This document shows positions 1 to 14,700 of a DNA stretch of 64,000 nt, one piece after another (position 1 is the first letter of the stretch; the number at the start of each line of letters is the position of its first letter). The position numbers and the translations under genes were made by a program. The notes beneath the pieces are model-generated. The model ran no database searches, was not told where the DNA came from, and was given only the letters and a program-made list of their open reading frames with translations. The DNA comes from Rotaria socialis (taxonomy: Eukaryota > Rotifera > Eurotatoria > Philodinida > Philodinidae): NCBI GenBank assembly GCA_905331475.1, contig CAJNYU010003060.1, forward strand, positions 62,001 to 126,000. The letters are read 5' to 3'.

Positions 1-265
1 TTTCGTGAACTCCTTGAAAGAAATGTTATTGTTGTTGCTGCACAGATGAGAAGAGAAAGAAGAAAAGAAAGTTAAAATTTGATTTTTGACTAAAAAAAAT
101 CCTACACTCGAACAACTTATTGTGTAAAAAGAAGTATTACCATAGAATCAACGTATACAGCGGCACTTCAATAGAATATTATATTTTGGCTTGAAGGTAA
201 GTCGATGAATTGAGATCATAAGTACTTGAATCAGAAGAAGAAGAGAAAAATGAAAGAATATTCAA

Positions 266-3200
266 ATGCTTTATTATTTTAAAGTAAAGAATACGAATAA
301 TTTCAATTGTTATTATTCAATGGGAACATCAAGCTTTACGCAAACTGACAATCTATATAATTATCAACAAATAGAGCCCGTTCTTGATTCTGCATCTTAT
401 ATCTTAGGTAAACATAAAACAGCTGCTGTCAAGACCAATTTGAATCAGCTAAATAATAGTTCTAAACATCATAAACCAACTGTTGTTGAGACTCATTCGA
501 ATCAATTTAATAATAATACTGAACAACATAAAACAGTTGCTGTCAAGGCCAATTCGAATCAGCTAAATAATAATTCTGAACATCATAAACCACGAATTAT
601 TAATGGTTTTAAACTACCATGGAGCCCATTATTGACATCGAATTCGCAACGATTAGCACCAGTCTTGCAAAAGCCTCCTATTGTTCATAACCGACCAGTC
701 TCACCCGAACAACCGATACTTGATTCAGATTCTTCACACAGTATGTCAACTCAAAATAAATATAAATGTGATCAATGTGGAATAGTCTTTGCATCTAATG
801 ATGCTTTATATAAGCATAAGGCAAGATTTTGTATTGGTGTTAAAGATTCTGGCATTGGGCGAGAACCCATTTATTCAGATGATGAGGACATCGAGGGTGA
901 TAGTGCTAATTATGCCAGTAATGGTTTTACTAAAAAGGGGCCTGCAAAAAAAGTTATACAACATCAATCACCACGAAAGAAGGTAAGCGTAGGATTAATT
1001 TTGTTTTTATAAATTCTCAAAAGTTCGTGACATTCTATTTTTTTTAACTTAATTCAATTCAAACATTTATTAGTTATTTGTAACGCCCAAATTTGTTGAA
1101 ATCGCTTTTTCGTTTTGTTGTTTTTTCTTCGTACATGCATAATTATAAAACAAATCCGTTCGAGTTTCTCATAGAAACAACAAGAAGTCAATGAATGGAA
1201 ATTACTACGTTCGATACGTGAAACCAACGACGACGTCGAAGATCCAGTATCGATTTATACTCAAAAATTTATGAATAATATAAAAACACAAGATGAAATT
1301 TATAATGAAATTCTTGCCGACGTAAGTGATATTCTATTTCCTTTAAACAAAGAACGATTTAACGAGCAAAGAGAAATAAATGGATTAAATATTTATTTAA
1401 TTTTTTATTCTCTTATAGCATAGAACACAAAAAAAAACAGCAGATCTCATATTTTTCTTTACTTTGATAAATAATATATTTGAAATTTGACTATTTTCTT
1501 TTCAAGTACGAACGATTACAAAGAAAACAAAAAGACGTTATACGTCAAATGTATGATTTACAAGTCGAATCTGAATTCGTACAAGATCGTAATATTACTC
1601 TCAAGCAAACGAATACATCAACGGATAATCGAAGCGGCCAATTTGAAGAATTACACAGAAGAAATAATCGTCTTGGAGACGAACGCCGACGTAAGTATCT
1701 ATTGCTCTCTACATAAAACATCATGTGTCACTTGCTGTTTGTTTGTTGGTTTCATTTAGTTATTCAAGAAAAACTTGAAGACTTAATATCAAATAATTAT
1801 CAGCCAACAAAAATGTCAGGCTATGACCCATATAGACTTTTACGTGACATGAAGGAGCAACAAGAGCTCAATGAAAAAGCTTTAGATTTTCTACGAGAGC
1901 GTCTTATCTATGCGTCTGGGTATTCGTTTATTTTTAATAGTAAAATAATGCGTCTGTTTTCTTTTTCTTTCGTCGAATAATGAATTGTCTAGCGTACACG
2001 ATACGGCATCTGCACCATATGCTAACAATCGACTGCGACGTGCAGTTGTTGAAAATGTCAGGTATAATATTAGCCTAGTTGATCTTGAATTCTGTTGCAA
2101 GAGATAAACATGTGCTTGACTGTTGTATTCACAGTATGAAACGATATTTATAGATAGTTCTGCAAGATACTGAGACAAACAAAGCTTTTAAGTATGAAAA
2201 TATTTTCTGTGAGAAGTCTTTCGGTTGATACTTTAGAATTAAGAAAACCGATGTTGACTCTACTGTTAATGGATTGATTATTTAATTTGAAAGATCGACA
2301 CAGATCAGCTTTCAGCTTTTTTTTACATCTGAGACGATGAGCATCTTATCTTATATCTATGCTATGTCTAATACCATTTTAATTGACTGGAGTATTTGAA
2401 TGTCATGATGCGTGCGTTTAGTTTTACATTTTAAACCAATGATAAAAATTGCTAAGAATCTTCTTTGCTAAAGAACAAAAGCCCCGCATTATGACGTGGT
2501 TTTTTTCGTCGAATATGTAGAAAAAATAGGTTCCGTGACCTTTTGACATCGTTCTTCGGAGCGATATACTAGGGCAATTAGTAATGAAAAATATTTTCAA
2601 ACATGTCAGAATAATCACTTCATGTGTTGATTAGAATACATTGTTTTTTTTTGCGTAGAAACTCACGCAATGAATATTTGAATTCTGGTGGTCATGATGC
2701 TGCTGTTATAGCTCGATATAGTGATCTTGAATATAAACTAAATTTATATAAAGAATATCCATCGGACAAAGATTATCCTGAACCATTAAAACCAGCTAAA
2801 TGTCTGTATTTGATAGGCTTGCATTTTTTTTTATTTCTCTTCATCAATCTATTTTTATAGATCAATATGAACCTCGTATTGACCCATTAACTGAAGGATT
2901 AAAATCAGTCAATGAAGAAAGTGAACGACTACACAATGAACTGAAAGAAATGCATCGAAAATTTGATACACTTAGTTCACGTATTTACTCCTGTTCATAT
3001 TGTCAGTGTAAATGAATTATCTCTTTTTAATTGCTTTTTTAAGGTACAAAACAATTGGAACTATCGTTAGCAGCAAGTAAAGCGACAGATCCAATCGATC
3101 AATATGACCCTTATGCATCGTCCACAAAGTATTTTTCATATCAATCAGCTTCAGCTGCTCGTGACAACAATAATGATAAATATAATCAGCCCAAAGATAA

Positions 3201-3978
3201 CCAACAAAAGGCATTATCTACTTTCGATAAACATGTTACATCTCGTTCAAGTCCAGCTCTGAGTCTTTTAGCCGCAAATATGAATCCATTACGTAATTCG
3301 CTTGGTCCTCAAGCCTATGATCCATCCATGGGTTTCGTTATATTCTTTGATTTTATTCTTTGTCTTCCGTCAAAAATCGAAATATGTACTCTAATAGCAT
3401 CTATTCATCACCCAAAATCTGGTCTCGGTGTACCATCACCATTACCGCCACTAAGTTGTGAAGACTATCTTGATGATAAAACTAGCGAACGTTTTCGTGT
3501 TGCTATAGTTGCTACAAAACAACCTATACCAAGGTTTGCTAATTAGAAATGATGTATTCACTGTTTCTAGAACATGTTTCATTATAGTTGCCCACCACAA
3601 CAAGCATTAACTATTGTCATCGAAGTACAAACATCAATGAACAAAAAAGCATCAGTCGACGAACTAGAGACAAATGCGTGGACAAAGTTTGCATTATTTG
3701 ATAGTAAAAATCGTCTATCGAGTGGCCGATGGAAAGTACCGCTGAAACGATTGCCCGTTAGTTATCATGAACATCTTGGTGTTATCAGAAACCTTGCAAC
3801 AGTAAATAATTAGCGTATATTTTATTAAGCGTCTTTAAAAAAAAGCGTTTTTTTTTAGTATGAACGTGCTGAATTATATTATCGATTAGTTAATTCACAA
3901 GATGCAGACGAACAATCAGGCGCACCTATATCACCTAAATTTCGAGAATATTATACGTATCCCTTACAAGTAAGTTGA
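266..3978 (+). CDS. CCDC17: CCDC17-like zinc-finger/coiled-coil protein, about 11 exons
   Basis: Multi-exon gene. Exon 1 (266-982) encodes a C2H2 finger (CDQCGIVFASNDALYKHKARF followed by CIG), which matches the N-terminal finger and 'FCIG' signature of animal CCDC17. Following exons carry coiled coil: 1175-1321, 1507-1690 (YERLQRKQKD...), 1760 to about 1920 (LIQEKLEDLI..., MKEQQELNEKALDFLRERL), about 1995-2060, about 2659-2798, about 2864-2970. The C-terminal part (about 3043-3978) contains PLPPLSCEDYLDD and a C2-like stretch (WTKFALFDSKNRLSSGRWKV, then LPVSYHEHLG) typical of the family. The last exon begins at 3859 (YERAELYYRLVN) and stops at TGA 3976-3978. Introns are mostly 60-200 bp GT-AG, with one of about 600 bp (2061-2658). 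ATG 266 opens the frame, but ATG 320 (MGTSSF) or an upstream exon is possible. Molecular function is poorly known; the family is linked to ciliated cells. Some internal exon edges are approximate. Confidence 0.85.
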
Positions 3979-5936
3979 TTGTTAACCATAAATGATATGT
4001 ATTATTATAGCGAACAAAACTTGTATAATATTAATTCAGAATAGATAATAAATTTAAGTATGATGATTCATTAAAATAGTCTCTGAAAATATTTAAGCAG
4101 CGTCTTGTTACAAAATCGACCTATTAGGTTTCTTCACGTAAATGGAATCGCGCAAGTTATTTATTTAGATTCTATGAACGTCATTTTCAGGAAAAACGTT
4201 TTGAATAGCTCCGCCAGTCTTTATGCTAATCATGCAATATTTAGATCAGTAATCAGATTTAAAACGAGCTCTACTAGATTCTGTTGAAGACTCAACGATT
4301 TGCATAAATGTCCATTATTTTCTTCTTCTTCTTTAATCCATGAGATAGAAATCGACACGATTCCTTTGAGATGAGACTGTGTATGACGCTCTGGTGCTTT
4401 TAATCTCGTAGGCGAGAATGTTGCTTCTACTCAACAATACAACTATGAGAGCATTGCTTTTAGAACAGTAGGATGATCAGTAGTTCTTCATGAATAAATA
4501 AAAAGCAAAAGAAAGTCAAAAATCGTTATATATGTATACAAAGTCTCCAAGGAATCGAGTAAGTTTCTATATTATTGATTAATAATGATGGTCATTGAAC
4601 TGAATAATCATGTTTTTCGATACGTTTGAAAAGCAAAATCTCCTTAAAGCTGAATTCAGACTGATTATTAACTTAACGTTCTGTTTGATGATGATAACGG
4701 TGGACAGAACTATTCGCAAATCTCAATCATAATAACTTTATTGAAAATTACTTCTCCATGATTCTATTCATTTCTTCAATTCTAGTTAAATAAAGTATAC
4801 TACTTTGTTTACATGAATAACGTAAATTAGTAGAGCATTGGAAAAGGAATCCATATAAAAGAAAACCATTCTTTCATTCCATTAAAAAAAACTACTTAGA
4901 AATATGTAAATTATTCGAGCTCTCCAACTTTAAAGGTCGCTTGTTATTTAATTACGAAATATAAATTTAATTATTATCTTTAGTAAATTAAAATGTTGAA
5001 TCTTCTATTTTTTATTATCACTATATCTCATTAAATCGTACAAACATATAAAACAAGCTAAATTCAACATCCCATATTTTTTGTTGTGCTCTAATAATTC
5101 AAAAAACAACGCATTTTTACAATAGCCTGTCGTGTTAAACAATTTAACTTATACATCTGTTGTCTCGTTTTAGTATCGAAATTGATCGTAACTACAAGAC
5201 GTAAATATTATCATTTATATATATATATATATATGTATTCGTTGTGTATTTCTATTTCTCTATAGAATTTATCAAACAATTTTCCTGTTTTAAAACTATC
5301 AAAACTTCTGTATCCGGTGTTTTATTTCATCTTTGTTGGGAACTATTCTCTTCATGTATATAAACAGTTTTCTTTTCTTTTTTTTTGGAAGTTTCTTCAT
5401 AGACTATTATATTTGGGTCATTTTTTTAAATGATGAAAATGCAAATGAACAGGCAGAGCAGGCAGAAACAAAAACAAAGAGAAAAAAAACGAACAAGCAA
5501 TATAAGTAGATTTTCATTATTGGAAATTAGACGACACGAGGAAAAGAAACAGAACATCATTCCAATAAATAAAACAAAAAAAGCTTCCATCTAACAAATC
5601 TTCTATTGTGTCGACATTTTTGTTTTCAATCTGTCAAAACTACTTTGCTCATTTAATATAACACACGCACAAAACATTGAGACAAAAGAATTTTCAAGGT
5701 TTTACAAAGAAGAATGCACACACGCACACAAAGTTGAATGTCTATCTGTGTTCTCGCATAATTACTCGTCAAGTTGTTGTTTACCTGAAACAGAGAAATA
5801 AATATTAATTATCGAATATTAATTGGTAGATATTAACATGCAGTAATAAAACAAAGTACTAATAAGATTAGGAGGGAGAAGAGAACACGAACGACAAATG
5901 AGACAATATCGAGAAACGAAAGGGAAAAGAAAGTGG
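3979..5936. other. intergenic interval between convergent genes
   Basis: About 2 kb of AT-rich DNA between the 3' ends of the CCDC17 gene (+) and the ankyrin gene (-). No convincing coding exon is visible apart from a possible last ankyrin exon near 5765-5783: on the minus strand CTGTTTCAG precedes a frame reading GKQQLDE then stop. The interval holds a short (AT)n tract near 5217-5235 and ordinary 3'-UTR-like sequence. Confidence 0.5.
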
Positions 5937-7079
5937 TTAGTTACTACTTTGAAAAGTAGTAGATGCTGTTGACTTTGAATAATAATCGTTCGGAATAGAT
6001 TCGATAGACGAAGGAGGCATATGCGCACCTCCTAAAGAACCGGGATACGAGTAAAATTTCGTTTTAGTATTATGACCGATTAGTTCGGCGTCCGAAAACG
6101 TCGATGTTGATGATTCTTTTTGCGGGCTCTTATTTACAAACGAATTTAAATTAGATTCTGTTTGCGATAGTCGATCGTGTTGATAGTGTATCACAGAATG
6201 AGTTTGAGATGATGACGACGGTGAACTAGATATGATTCCTGATAAGTCACGCTTATCATGGTCAGTTAAATCTTGACTAGATATATGAGAACATTGACCG
6301 GTATTGTCTCCATCATCCATGGAGTTTTTATTTGAATTAAATATAACTGTCGTGGCATCTGACTGCGATGACAACGGTTCGCTTGATATTGATGTTGGCA
6401 GATCATCAGGTATGGATTCAATTAAATCATCAAGGAGATTTTTAATATCATTCGAAGGTGATATTGTATAGGATTCTGATGATGATGCTGATGGCCAGTA
6501 AATTTGAGGTAGATTTATAGTAGGACAATTATCAGAAGTTAAATTTTGCGTAGTATTATAATTTGAGTCTTTTTGAACTTTCGATAGAATAATATCACTA
6601 TGTGTAGCGGTTGCTTTTAAATCATCACGATCAGGTTCGCTTTCAGCATCGTAAGCATAATAGGATGTAGATTTTTTTGTTGTTGATGAATAAATATGTT
6701 CATGAAAATGGGGATCTTCTTGTTGATGAATTAATTCTAAGTCGGTTTGCCATGATTTTAAATTTGTACGAAGAATTCCTTCTTGTAAACTTTTACGAAT
6801 TGATTTATCATTTAAATCCGCTGATGGTGAATCAAGACTTTCTCGACGATTTAAAGCTTCATTAAATTCACATTTAAATGAAAGATTTTTTACTGCTGGT
6901 GACTCCGATACATTTGGTATGTCATTCGGTCGTTTTCTTCGTTGTGTTACACGCTGCTTTCCTCCACTGTTTTCTTCACCTGCACCGGAATATTTTTCAT
7001 TTTGTTGAACAAATGCTGCGGAATTTTTATGAGGCAATTTTTCATCTGACCTTGATTTATTGTAGGGTTTATTTATTGA

Positions 7080-7112
<33 letters not shown>

Positions 7113-8738
7113 GGCACGATAATATGTGTCTGTATCCGATTGAGAATTACGACGAATAATTGGTAGAATCTGTGATGTTGAACTTTCAATCAATTCAAAA
7201 TATGTGGCATCCGTTTGTGTACGACGAAACATTTTTGAACTTAATCTTCGATATTTTATTGGTTCTTGTGGTTGTTGTTCTTCTTCTTCTTCAAGTAGAT
7301 CATCATCGTCGTCATCCGACAACGATGATGATGAACTACTTATAGATAGTTTATCACTTTCTTTACTTGAATTTGATTCATCTTGTTCGCCAGTTAATTC
7401 TACAACAACATCATACAATACTTGATCAACTAAATCAGTTGCCACTCTATAAATTTCCGCTTCCGTTTTTATATGTTGCAGTTCAGTTACACAAAATGTT
7501 AATGGACGTTGACAACTACTCGTTGGTTCTAGCACATCGGAAAATGCTGATATCGGAATATTGTAGGATTCTGAATGTTCTGGACTTGATTCTTTTTCAA
7601 TAACATCATCGAATGGTGTTGAATATCGGGGATTTTGTAAAAGTTCTAATGAATTATCTTTTGATATTGTTGTTAAAAATTCACTTGACGTTTCAGTACT
7701 TGCTGGCACTAAATTTTTACGTTTAGAATCTTCGACAGTTAATGATGATTCTGATAATGTCCGATGTTGTATTTGAGAACTTGTTAATAATGATGAATGA
7801 TCGTGTTTAACAGCATATTTCATATTATAGACTTCGGGACTACGAATAAGTTTACTTTTTTCTTCATCATGTAAATCGTAAGCCGATTGAAAATGTTGTT
7901 GTGGACTTGAAAATTCTTTTTCATTAATATTCAATCGTAGATTATCATTTTTATCGGAATCAGTAGTTCGTTGTTTATGACGATTGTCTATTGTTTCTTG
8001 TACCATGTCAACTGATTTACTAACAAATGATTTAACACGATCAAATGGACGAGCACCAGTTGCCTTCATTAATGAATTTTGTTCATTATCATCATCATCA
8101 TCATCATCATCTTTTGTAGGCGTTGTTAAATCATTACCATCCACTAAACATGATGCTGATAGAGAATGATTGTCGCATGTATGAATAGATGATGTACTAT
8201 AAAGACTATTGTCACTGGTTGTTCGTCGAGTATATAATTGATTTAGTTCAGTCTCTGTAGAATGATAATCAAGTGAATCAGTCGACTGTTGATTTATAGA
8301 ATCTTCACTGATTATCATAGAATCATGAATTATATTTATCTGTTGTTGATATTCGGATTTAGTTAATGTCTTGTCAAGATTATTCTCATCGGAAGATGAA
8401 TGTCCTTCATGACTTACAGTTGAATAATTAGTTAATTTACATTCGTCATCACCATTATAATTTGTATGGATGAGTAGTTGTTCTTTTTCAATAGATTTGC
8501 AATTTTCAAACGAATATTTTTCTATTTGTTCTTGTTGATCATCATAGCGTGACATACGTCGAAGGTAATCCAATTGTGCAGCTAATTCTAATGTTCTATC
8601 GGTAGTTGGATCTTCATGTGAAATCTCTAAATCATCAGATATACTTGTAACTGACAATTGATGGTTTGGTTTAGGATGTTGACCAACAATAATTGTAGGA
8701 ATAGATTTAACAACTGTTGGAAAAACATTTGATGATGA
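5937..8738 (-). other. ankyrin giant tail exon 2 (terminal)
   Basis: About 930 uninterrupted codons on one exon. The acceptor TATAG precedes 8738, and phase 0 joins it to the preceding giant exon (…MLAE | [10 protein letters not shown]…). Composition is Ser/Asp/Glu/Thr-rich with homopolymer runs (poly-Asp near 8085-8115, poly-Thr from GTT repeats near 7075-7112, poly-Ser near 7310-7340) and no folded domain that I recognise, so it is probably a disordered spacer. One amphipathic helix ([13 protein letters not shown], 7407-7445) fits an AKAP-type pattern. The in-frame stop is at 5937-5939. An alternative donor just before it could splice to a tiny exon near 5783. Confidence 0.8.
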
Positions 8739-11700
8739 CTATAATTAAAGAATGAACAACACATGCAATCAGTACTTTTGTTCGTTTAATATATAAGAAC
8801 AATTTTCTCTTTGATGTTCTTGATATTTGTCTCCTAGAGGATATGCTTTGGTTGTTTAAAATTCATTTGAGATGATATAAATTTATTCTCAGTAGATTTC
8901 ATAAGTTAGAAATATTCCTCAATGAACGATCTCTACTTTTGTAGGAGATGAAAATCATTTCTGCTTTAGATTAATAACACCAGATGTAACAAGGTCAAAT
9001 GAAAATTTTTACCGTCATACTAGTAAATAAAAAAGATGCAATGCCATTTACGTGAACCAAATAAAATATCACTTCTACACGAAAGATTTCACGCAATGTA
9101 TTATTAAGTTGTTAGTTTGAAATCGAAACGAAAACGTCTAGTTTTATGTGTTTATTCATCTATTATAGTCGAATTAATTAATATTTACCTCAGCTAACAT
9201 AATATAGTGTGCTTCTTTAATAATATCATCGACTAAAGTTTGTGCAAGATGATTTTCGCAGTCTTCATATTGTAATCGATCGATATCGTTTGTCGATGTT
9301 TTAAATTCAAGTTCTTGTTCGAGTATAGCTGAATGTGCTGATGGCTGTTGTTCTTTTCTATTTGGACTCTGAATAATTCCACTGGACAATGAATCACGAC
9401 GAAATTTAACTAAATCTTGTGATAATGATTCAATATTGGTTGATGTAAAAATTTCTTCGTGTATACGATTATTTAATTGTTTTGAAACATTTTGTAATTC
9501 ATGAATTAAACCACCGAGTTCATTAAATGATTTTGATGATACGGGTGGTTGATTTAAATTTTTGGGTGAGTCAAGTCGTTCTTCAAGTTGATCTTCAATG
9601 TTTTCTAATTCAGAAACAAGATTTGTCAATTCATTCACTGATCGTGTTGTAATTATTTTCGGAACAGATAATTCAAATGCCTGATATTCGTCATTATCAA
9701 ATAAACTCGAAGATGATGATGATGATGATGATGATATTGGACGATTGTCATGAATTTGATATTCCAGTGATTGTAATTCTTGAATAAGACTACCAAGCTC
9801 TTGAGTTGATTTTGATGTAATTACGTCAGTAACAAATAAATAGGGTTGATCAGACATTTGTGGAATTAATTTTTGATTTTCTTCATCATCAACATCCGAT
9901 GATAGATACTCATCATCGTATTCCTTTTCTTCGATTTCATTATCACCACTAGTACTACTTCTACTCGATGCTGGTTCGGCTAAGTTAAATTCATCATCAC
10001 AATTTTGAAAAATATTCAAAATAACATCATTAACAATTTGACTTGCAACTTGATATAATGAATAATCTTGTTCATAGGTAACTATTTCTAAAATAGCATT
10101 GTTTAGAATTTTTTCAACAAGATTATTTGATGCTTCAATAAGAAGTTTATCATATTGTATATTATCTTCCGATAGAATATTCATTTGATTTGTATCAGAT
10201 AATATATCAAGATGTGTTGGACGAAATGGACTTTCTTCAATATATTCTTCGTCAAAATCATCATCCATATAAGATGATATTGTTTTAGAAATAATACTCG
10301 AACATTTTATATGAGTTATTGCTGATGAATCTTCACATGGTATAATATAAGCATGATTGTAGTATGGATACGATGGATAATCATGAAAATTTTCATCATT
10401 GATATCTTGTTCAAAACTTAACGAACCATGCTCGACTTGTTCAGGACTCAATGATGGCGATGCGAATATATTTGATTCCATCTGACTAGAAGAATTATTT
10501 GGTTCAGCAGCGAATTGATGTTCATATTCATCGTCGTCTTGCTGGGATTGTGGAGATGATATCACTTGAGATTCAGTTTCGGTTGGCATTTGTTGCGGTT
10601 GATTGTCAATGAAAGTTACATCGTTAACCTTTGCTTCCTGTTGAGTCATTTGAGAAGATTTAATAATTTGTTCTTGTGGAAATTCAATATTTTCCGGTGA
10701 TACTGCGTCTTGCTCGTCAATTAGGATTGATGGATGTCGCAATGTAAAATTTTCGATGTCATGTGTGATTTCACAGTAGGGTAAAATCGGATGTCGCTGT
10801 TCAGTTGTTATAAATGATTCGGCATGAACTTCGACATCATCTTTCGTTTGTTGAGTTTTTAATTTTGCTGGTTTTTTTGACCATGATGCAACAAGCATTA
10901 AATCGCTCATAATTGCTCGAAGATTTTCAATAGTAACGGGTTGCGATAGTGATTCATTGTGACTTGTTGATGAACGTTCAATAAACATCGACCGTTGTGC
11001 GTCACCTTCATAGAAGTTAGCACTTGAAATCTGTGCATTTTCCGGTATAAGCGGTTTTTTTTTACTAAAATTATCCATTTGTTTATCCTGTTCAGTAGTT
11101 TGATATAACGATCGATGTATATCACCTTCATAGAAACTTTCAGCGCTTACTCGAGCATCTTCTGGTATCAAACGAGTTTGAATTGATGTAGGAGACTTTT
11201 TTTCTTTTGACACTTTGTTACCTTCAAAAAATATATCACTTGTTACAACGGGACTTTCAGGAATAAGACGAGTGTATGTTGGTTTCGATCTAATAATTTG
11301 TTTGTTTGAATCATTTTTTATTGATTCAAAATGTTCGACGATACTCTCCGATGGCGAAGGTCTAGCAATTCGTATTTGCTGAATAATATATTGTAGTCCG
11401 CGAAGATTTTGTTCAAATAATTCAATAAAATGATAATCATCATGATTCGATGTTTTCTTAAAAGCATTTTCTAATTTATCTAATTCATATTCAATACGTA
11501 AGTCGTCTTGTTTACTTGCATGAATATTACGAATAAGCAATTTTAATTCATTAAATTTTAGTCGAAGATTATTTAGAATTGTCGATGTTAATTTATTATG
11601 TTTTAAATAATCAATAATTAAATAGATCTCATCAATTTTATCATCGAAATTGTCAAATTGATCTTTATTTCTCAATAGTAAAGATGTGCGAATTTTTTTC

Positions 11701-14700
11701 ATTTCCGCTAATTGTTCATGTGGATCTATTGTTAAACTTTCATTTTCTTCGGATATTGAATCCTTACTTTTATTATCTTCGTCAATATTTGTTAATGGTT
11801 TTTGAGTGAGCGATAAACGTGCTGCGTCATTTAATCTTTTAGTAGAAATTTCTTCGTCATCAGAATTATTATCATTATCATCATCTATATAAAATGTATC
11901 TGGTAATTTAATACTAGCGCGTTTCATAATGGGAGAAGAAAATGTTTTCAAATGTTTTTCTACTTCAGAATTATTGATTGGTTGTGCCACCCAATAGGAA
12001 TTTTTTGCTTTAACGAGTATATATGGACTTCTAGGTGACACAGCGTCATAATGTAATTCAATTGAGTCTGGCAATCGTTCGTTAGTGGGCGATGTTTGCA
12101 TTGACGACGATCGTTGAAGAATGTCTGGCTTATGTCTATCAACAGATGATGTCGCATCATCGATTTTATGATTCGAACCAAATTGATCTTTCAGCGATTC
12201 GAGTATAGTGCCAGTTATAGCTGTGACACCTTCGTTTACAGCTAAACGCGAACGAAATACGGATAGTTCATGTTCAGTAGTTAATAGTTCGGAATGTAAT
12301 AGAGGAGATTCTGTTTCAAGAAGATTTGTTATATTTTGTTCAAATGATAGCTTTTTTGGTAACGGTAAACGACGATGACGATTTTGTGATTGTAAATCAA
12401 TATCGGAATCTTTTTTTTCTTCTTGATTATGATTCAACGTACTATTACCGTCATTCCGATTTGTCATTGTTGATGAAATAGCGTTAAAACTTTGAAATTT
12501 TACATTTGAAGTTTTATGTGGCATATCCGGTGAAAATTTAGATGATGCTAGAGTAGCGATATGAAAAGAAGGAAAAGAAGAAAAACTTGAAGAAGCAGAA
12601 TTAGAAGAAACAGAGATTAATAATGATAATGGTTCTGATCGTGATGATAATGATGATAATGGTAATTCTTCTACTTTGCTGGTAAGAGTAGCTGTAAACA
12701 ATAGAAAACAAGGAAAAAAAACGAGATGTAGTATTTCAGCAATCACTTCATTTCTTCTAGTTCTTCTATTTCTCTTTTAATGGGTTAGATTGGAACAGAA
12801 CGCGAGAAAAAAACAACAGAAAGAAAATCTAGCTAACACACAGAAATGTCACTCTTGTTTTAGGAAAAAGAATAGCAAAAAAAAAAGAAACAGAACAAAT
12901 ATATATATGGAGAAAAAACGAGAAAATTCTTTCTCGAGCAGGATTCTGTGTGTGATACGGTTCGCGCATTTTGTGAAGTGGAAAAAAAGTGTAACAGGCA
13001 GATTCAACATCATGCAAGCATACAAAGCGAACGAAGGGAAATAGGTTTAATAATAAAGAAAAAACGCTAAGCTAGTCAGCAAAGCAAGCATGTCAAAAGA
13101 AATGTCTTTTGGCTTTGTTCGAATTTTGTTTTCTTTACTTTGATTATCGTTTTACTACTTTTCTTTCTCCTATTGTTTACACGTATTCAGCAGTCGCGAG
13201 TGAATGCTAATAATAAAAGAAAAAGAAGAAAAAGAAGAAGAAGACGATGATGACGATGAAGAAGAAGAAGAAGAAGAAGGAGTAGATAGATGAAGGCACA
13301 GAAAATTAAGATGCAGGGAAAATGTAAAAGAAACAAAAAAAATTCAGAAATACAACAGCAATAAGAGCAACAAAGTGACAACAAACATGCAAATAACAGA
13401 AATGTTATTTTGTAACCGTATCACACACACAATCCCTTAGAGAATATATGTTTAACATTAATATATATATATATATACACAAACATAATGCAATATATGG
13501 TATTCGCGTATATAAAAAGTTTAATTTGTTTAGCTACATGCGGTGTTTAGTTTTATTAATTCTAATAATCCCATTCTCAAAATCCATGCTTTATCTTCGC
13601 TTACATTATTGATTTCTCGATTCATTTTGAGCTAGAAAAATGATTTATTAAGTTTTTTTTGTTTTATTGATTGATTGATTTATTTAATATATAGTTTTTT
13701 TTTAATATTCTTAATCTCAAAACTATGAGATAGTTAAGATGTTGTTTTCATTGTTATGTTTACCTTGTTTATCATCGATTGATTGAATATTTGTTGTTTC
13801 GAAATTATCTGAATAGAAAAAGAAAAAAAAACGAAATTGAAATTTAATGTTTCATATATATATAAATAAATATTTCATATAAAGATATAAAAGTTTCATT
13901 CCATATTGAACATGCGTTCACGCCAAACGCAAACCTTGATGATGAAGATTCTGATTGTATTGAGCAAGAACTTCTGTCAGAAATGTCATATCGCATTCAT
14001 CAATCGGTTCGCTATTATCTTCAATTATTTCGATTACAGGCGTCGAAGCTATTTTTTTATAGAGAAAATGAATTAAGTTAAACAGAAACAATTTTTTTAA
14101 CGCAAAAAAGCAATATTTGGTTTTGCCATGCCAATCGTACAGGAATAACATTAAACAAGCGAGAAAAATAGGGAGGTAAACGCACATGCCAGGAATGTTT
14201 TATTCGTGCTTGGTATGAATGATATGCGATAGATTCTACCTTCATTTGAGTTCTCAATATTATATGGTTCAGCAAGTTCTTCATCGCTATCGTCTGTATC
14301 TAAACATCGTGGTGTTGTTGTACCACCGGTATTAAATGTACTAGCTGCTGATACATATGTTGGACTTGTGGCGGATGATGACATTGAAGGAAAATTATCA
14401 AAACTTTCATAGATTGTTGTCATTGAGGATGATGCTATCGATGATGTTGTTTCCAATGATGAGGGAAGTGCAGGAAGAGTGAATGGTAATACTGACATTT
14501 CTTGATTGTCATCATTTAAACTTCCGTATGAGCCATGTAAATTGTCATAATCGGATATCAATGAACGAGTCGGAGTTACGTTGCCAGTATTTTGTGATAG
14601 AAATATGGTATTATCATATGTGGCTAGATCATTTGAGTCAAAACTGTCTTGTTTACTATTAGTTTGTAATAGATTTGAAGTATTAGAAGTCTGATTACTA

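Noticed and set aside
6677-8169. Plus-strand open frames over the terminal giant ankyrin exon (leucine- or serine-rich)
   Set aside because: Antisense shadows of GTT/CAT/GAT triplet repeats that encode poly-Thr, poly-Asp and poly-Ser on the real strand.
9174-12746. Treating the 3.5-kb open frame as a separate gene with its own start
   Set aside because: The first in-frame start is GTG in a hydrophobic stretch. A good acceptor at 12691 and matching phase tie it to the ankyrin gene.
12790-13384. Open frames on both strands in the lysine/arginine-rich stretch near 13 kb
   Set aside because: They follow from purine-only (GAA)n/(AAG)n runs; no domain, start context or splice logic. The stretch lies inside an ankyrin intron.
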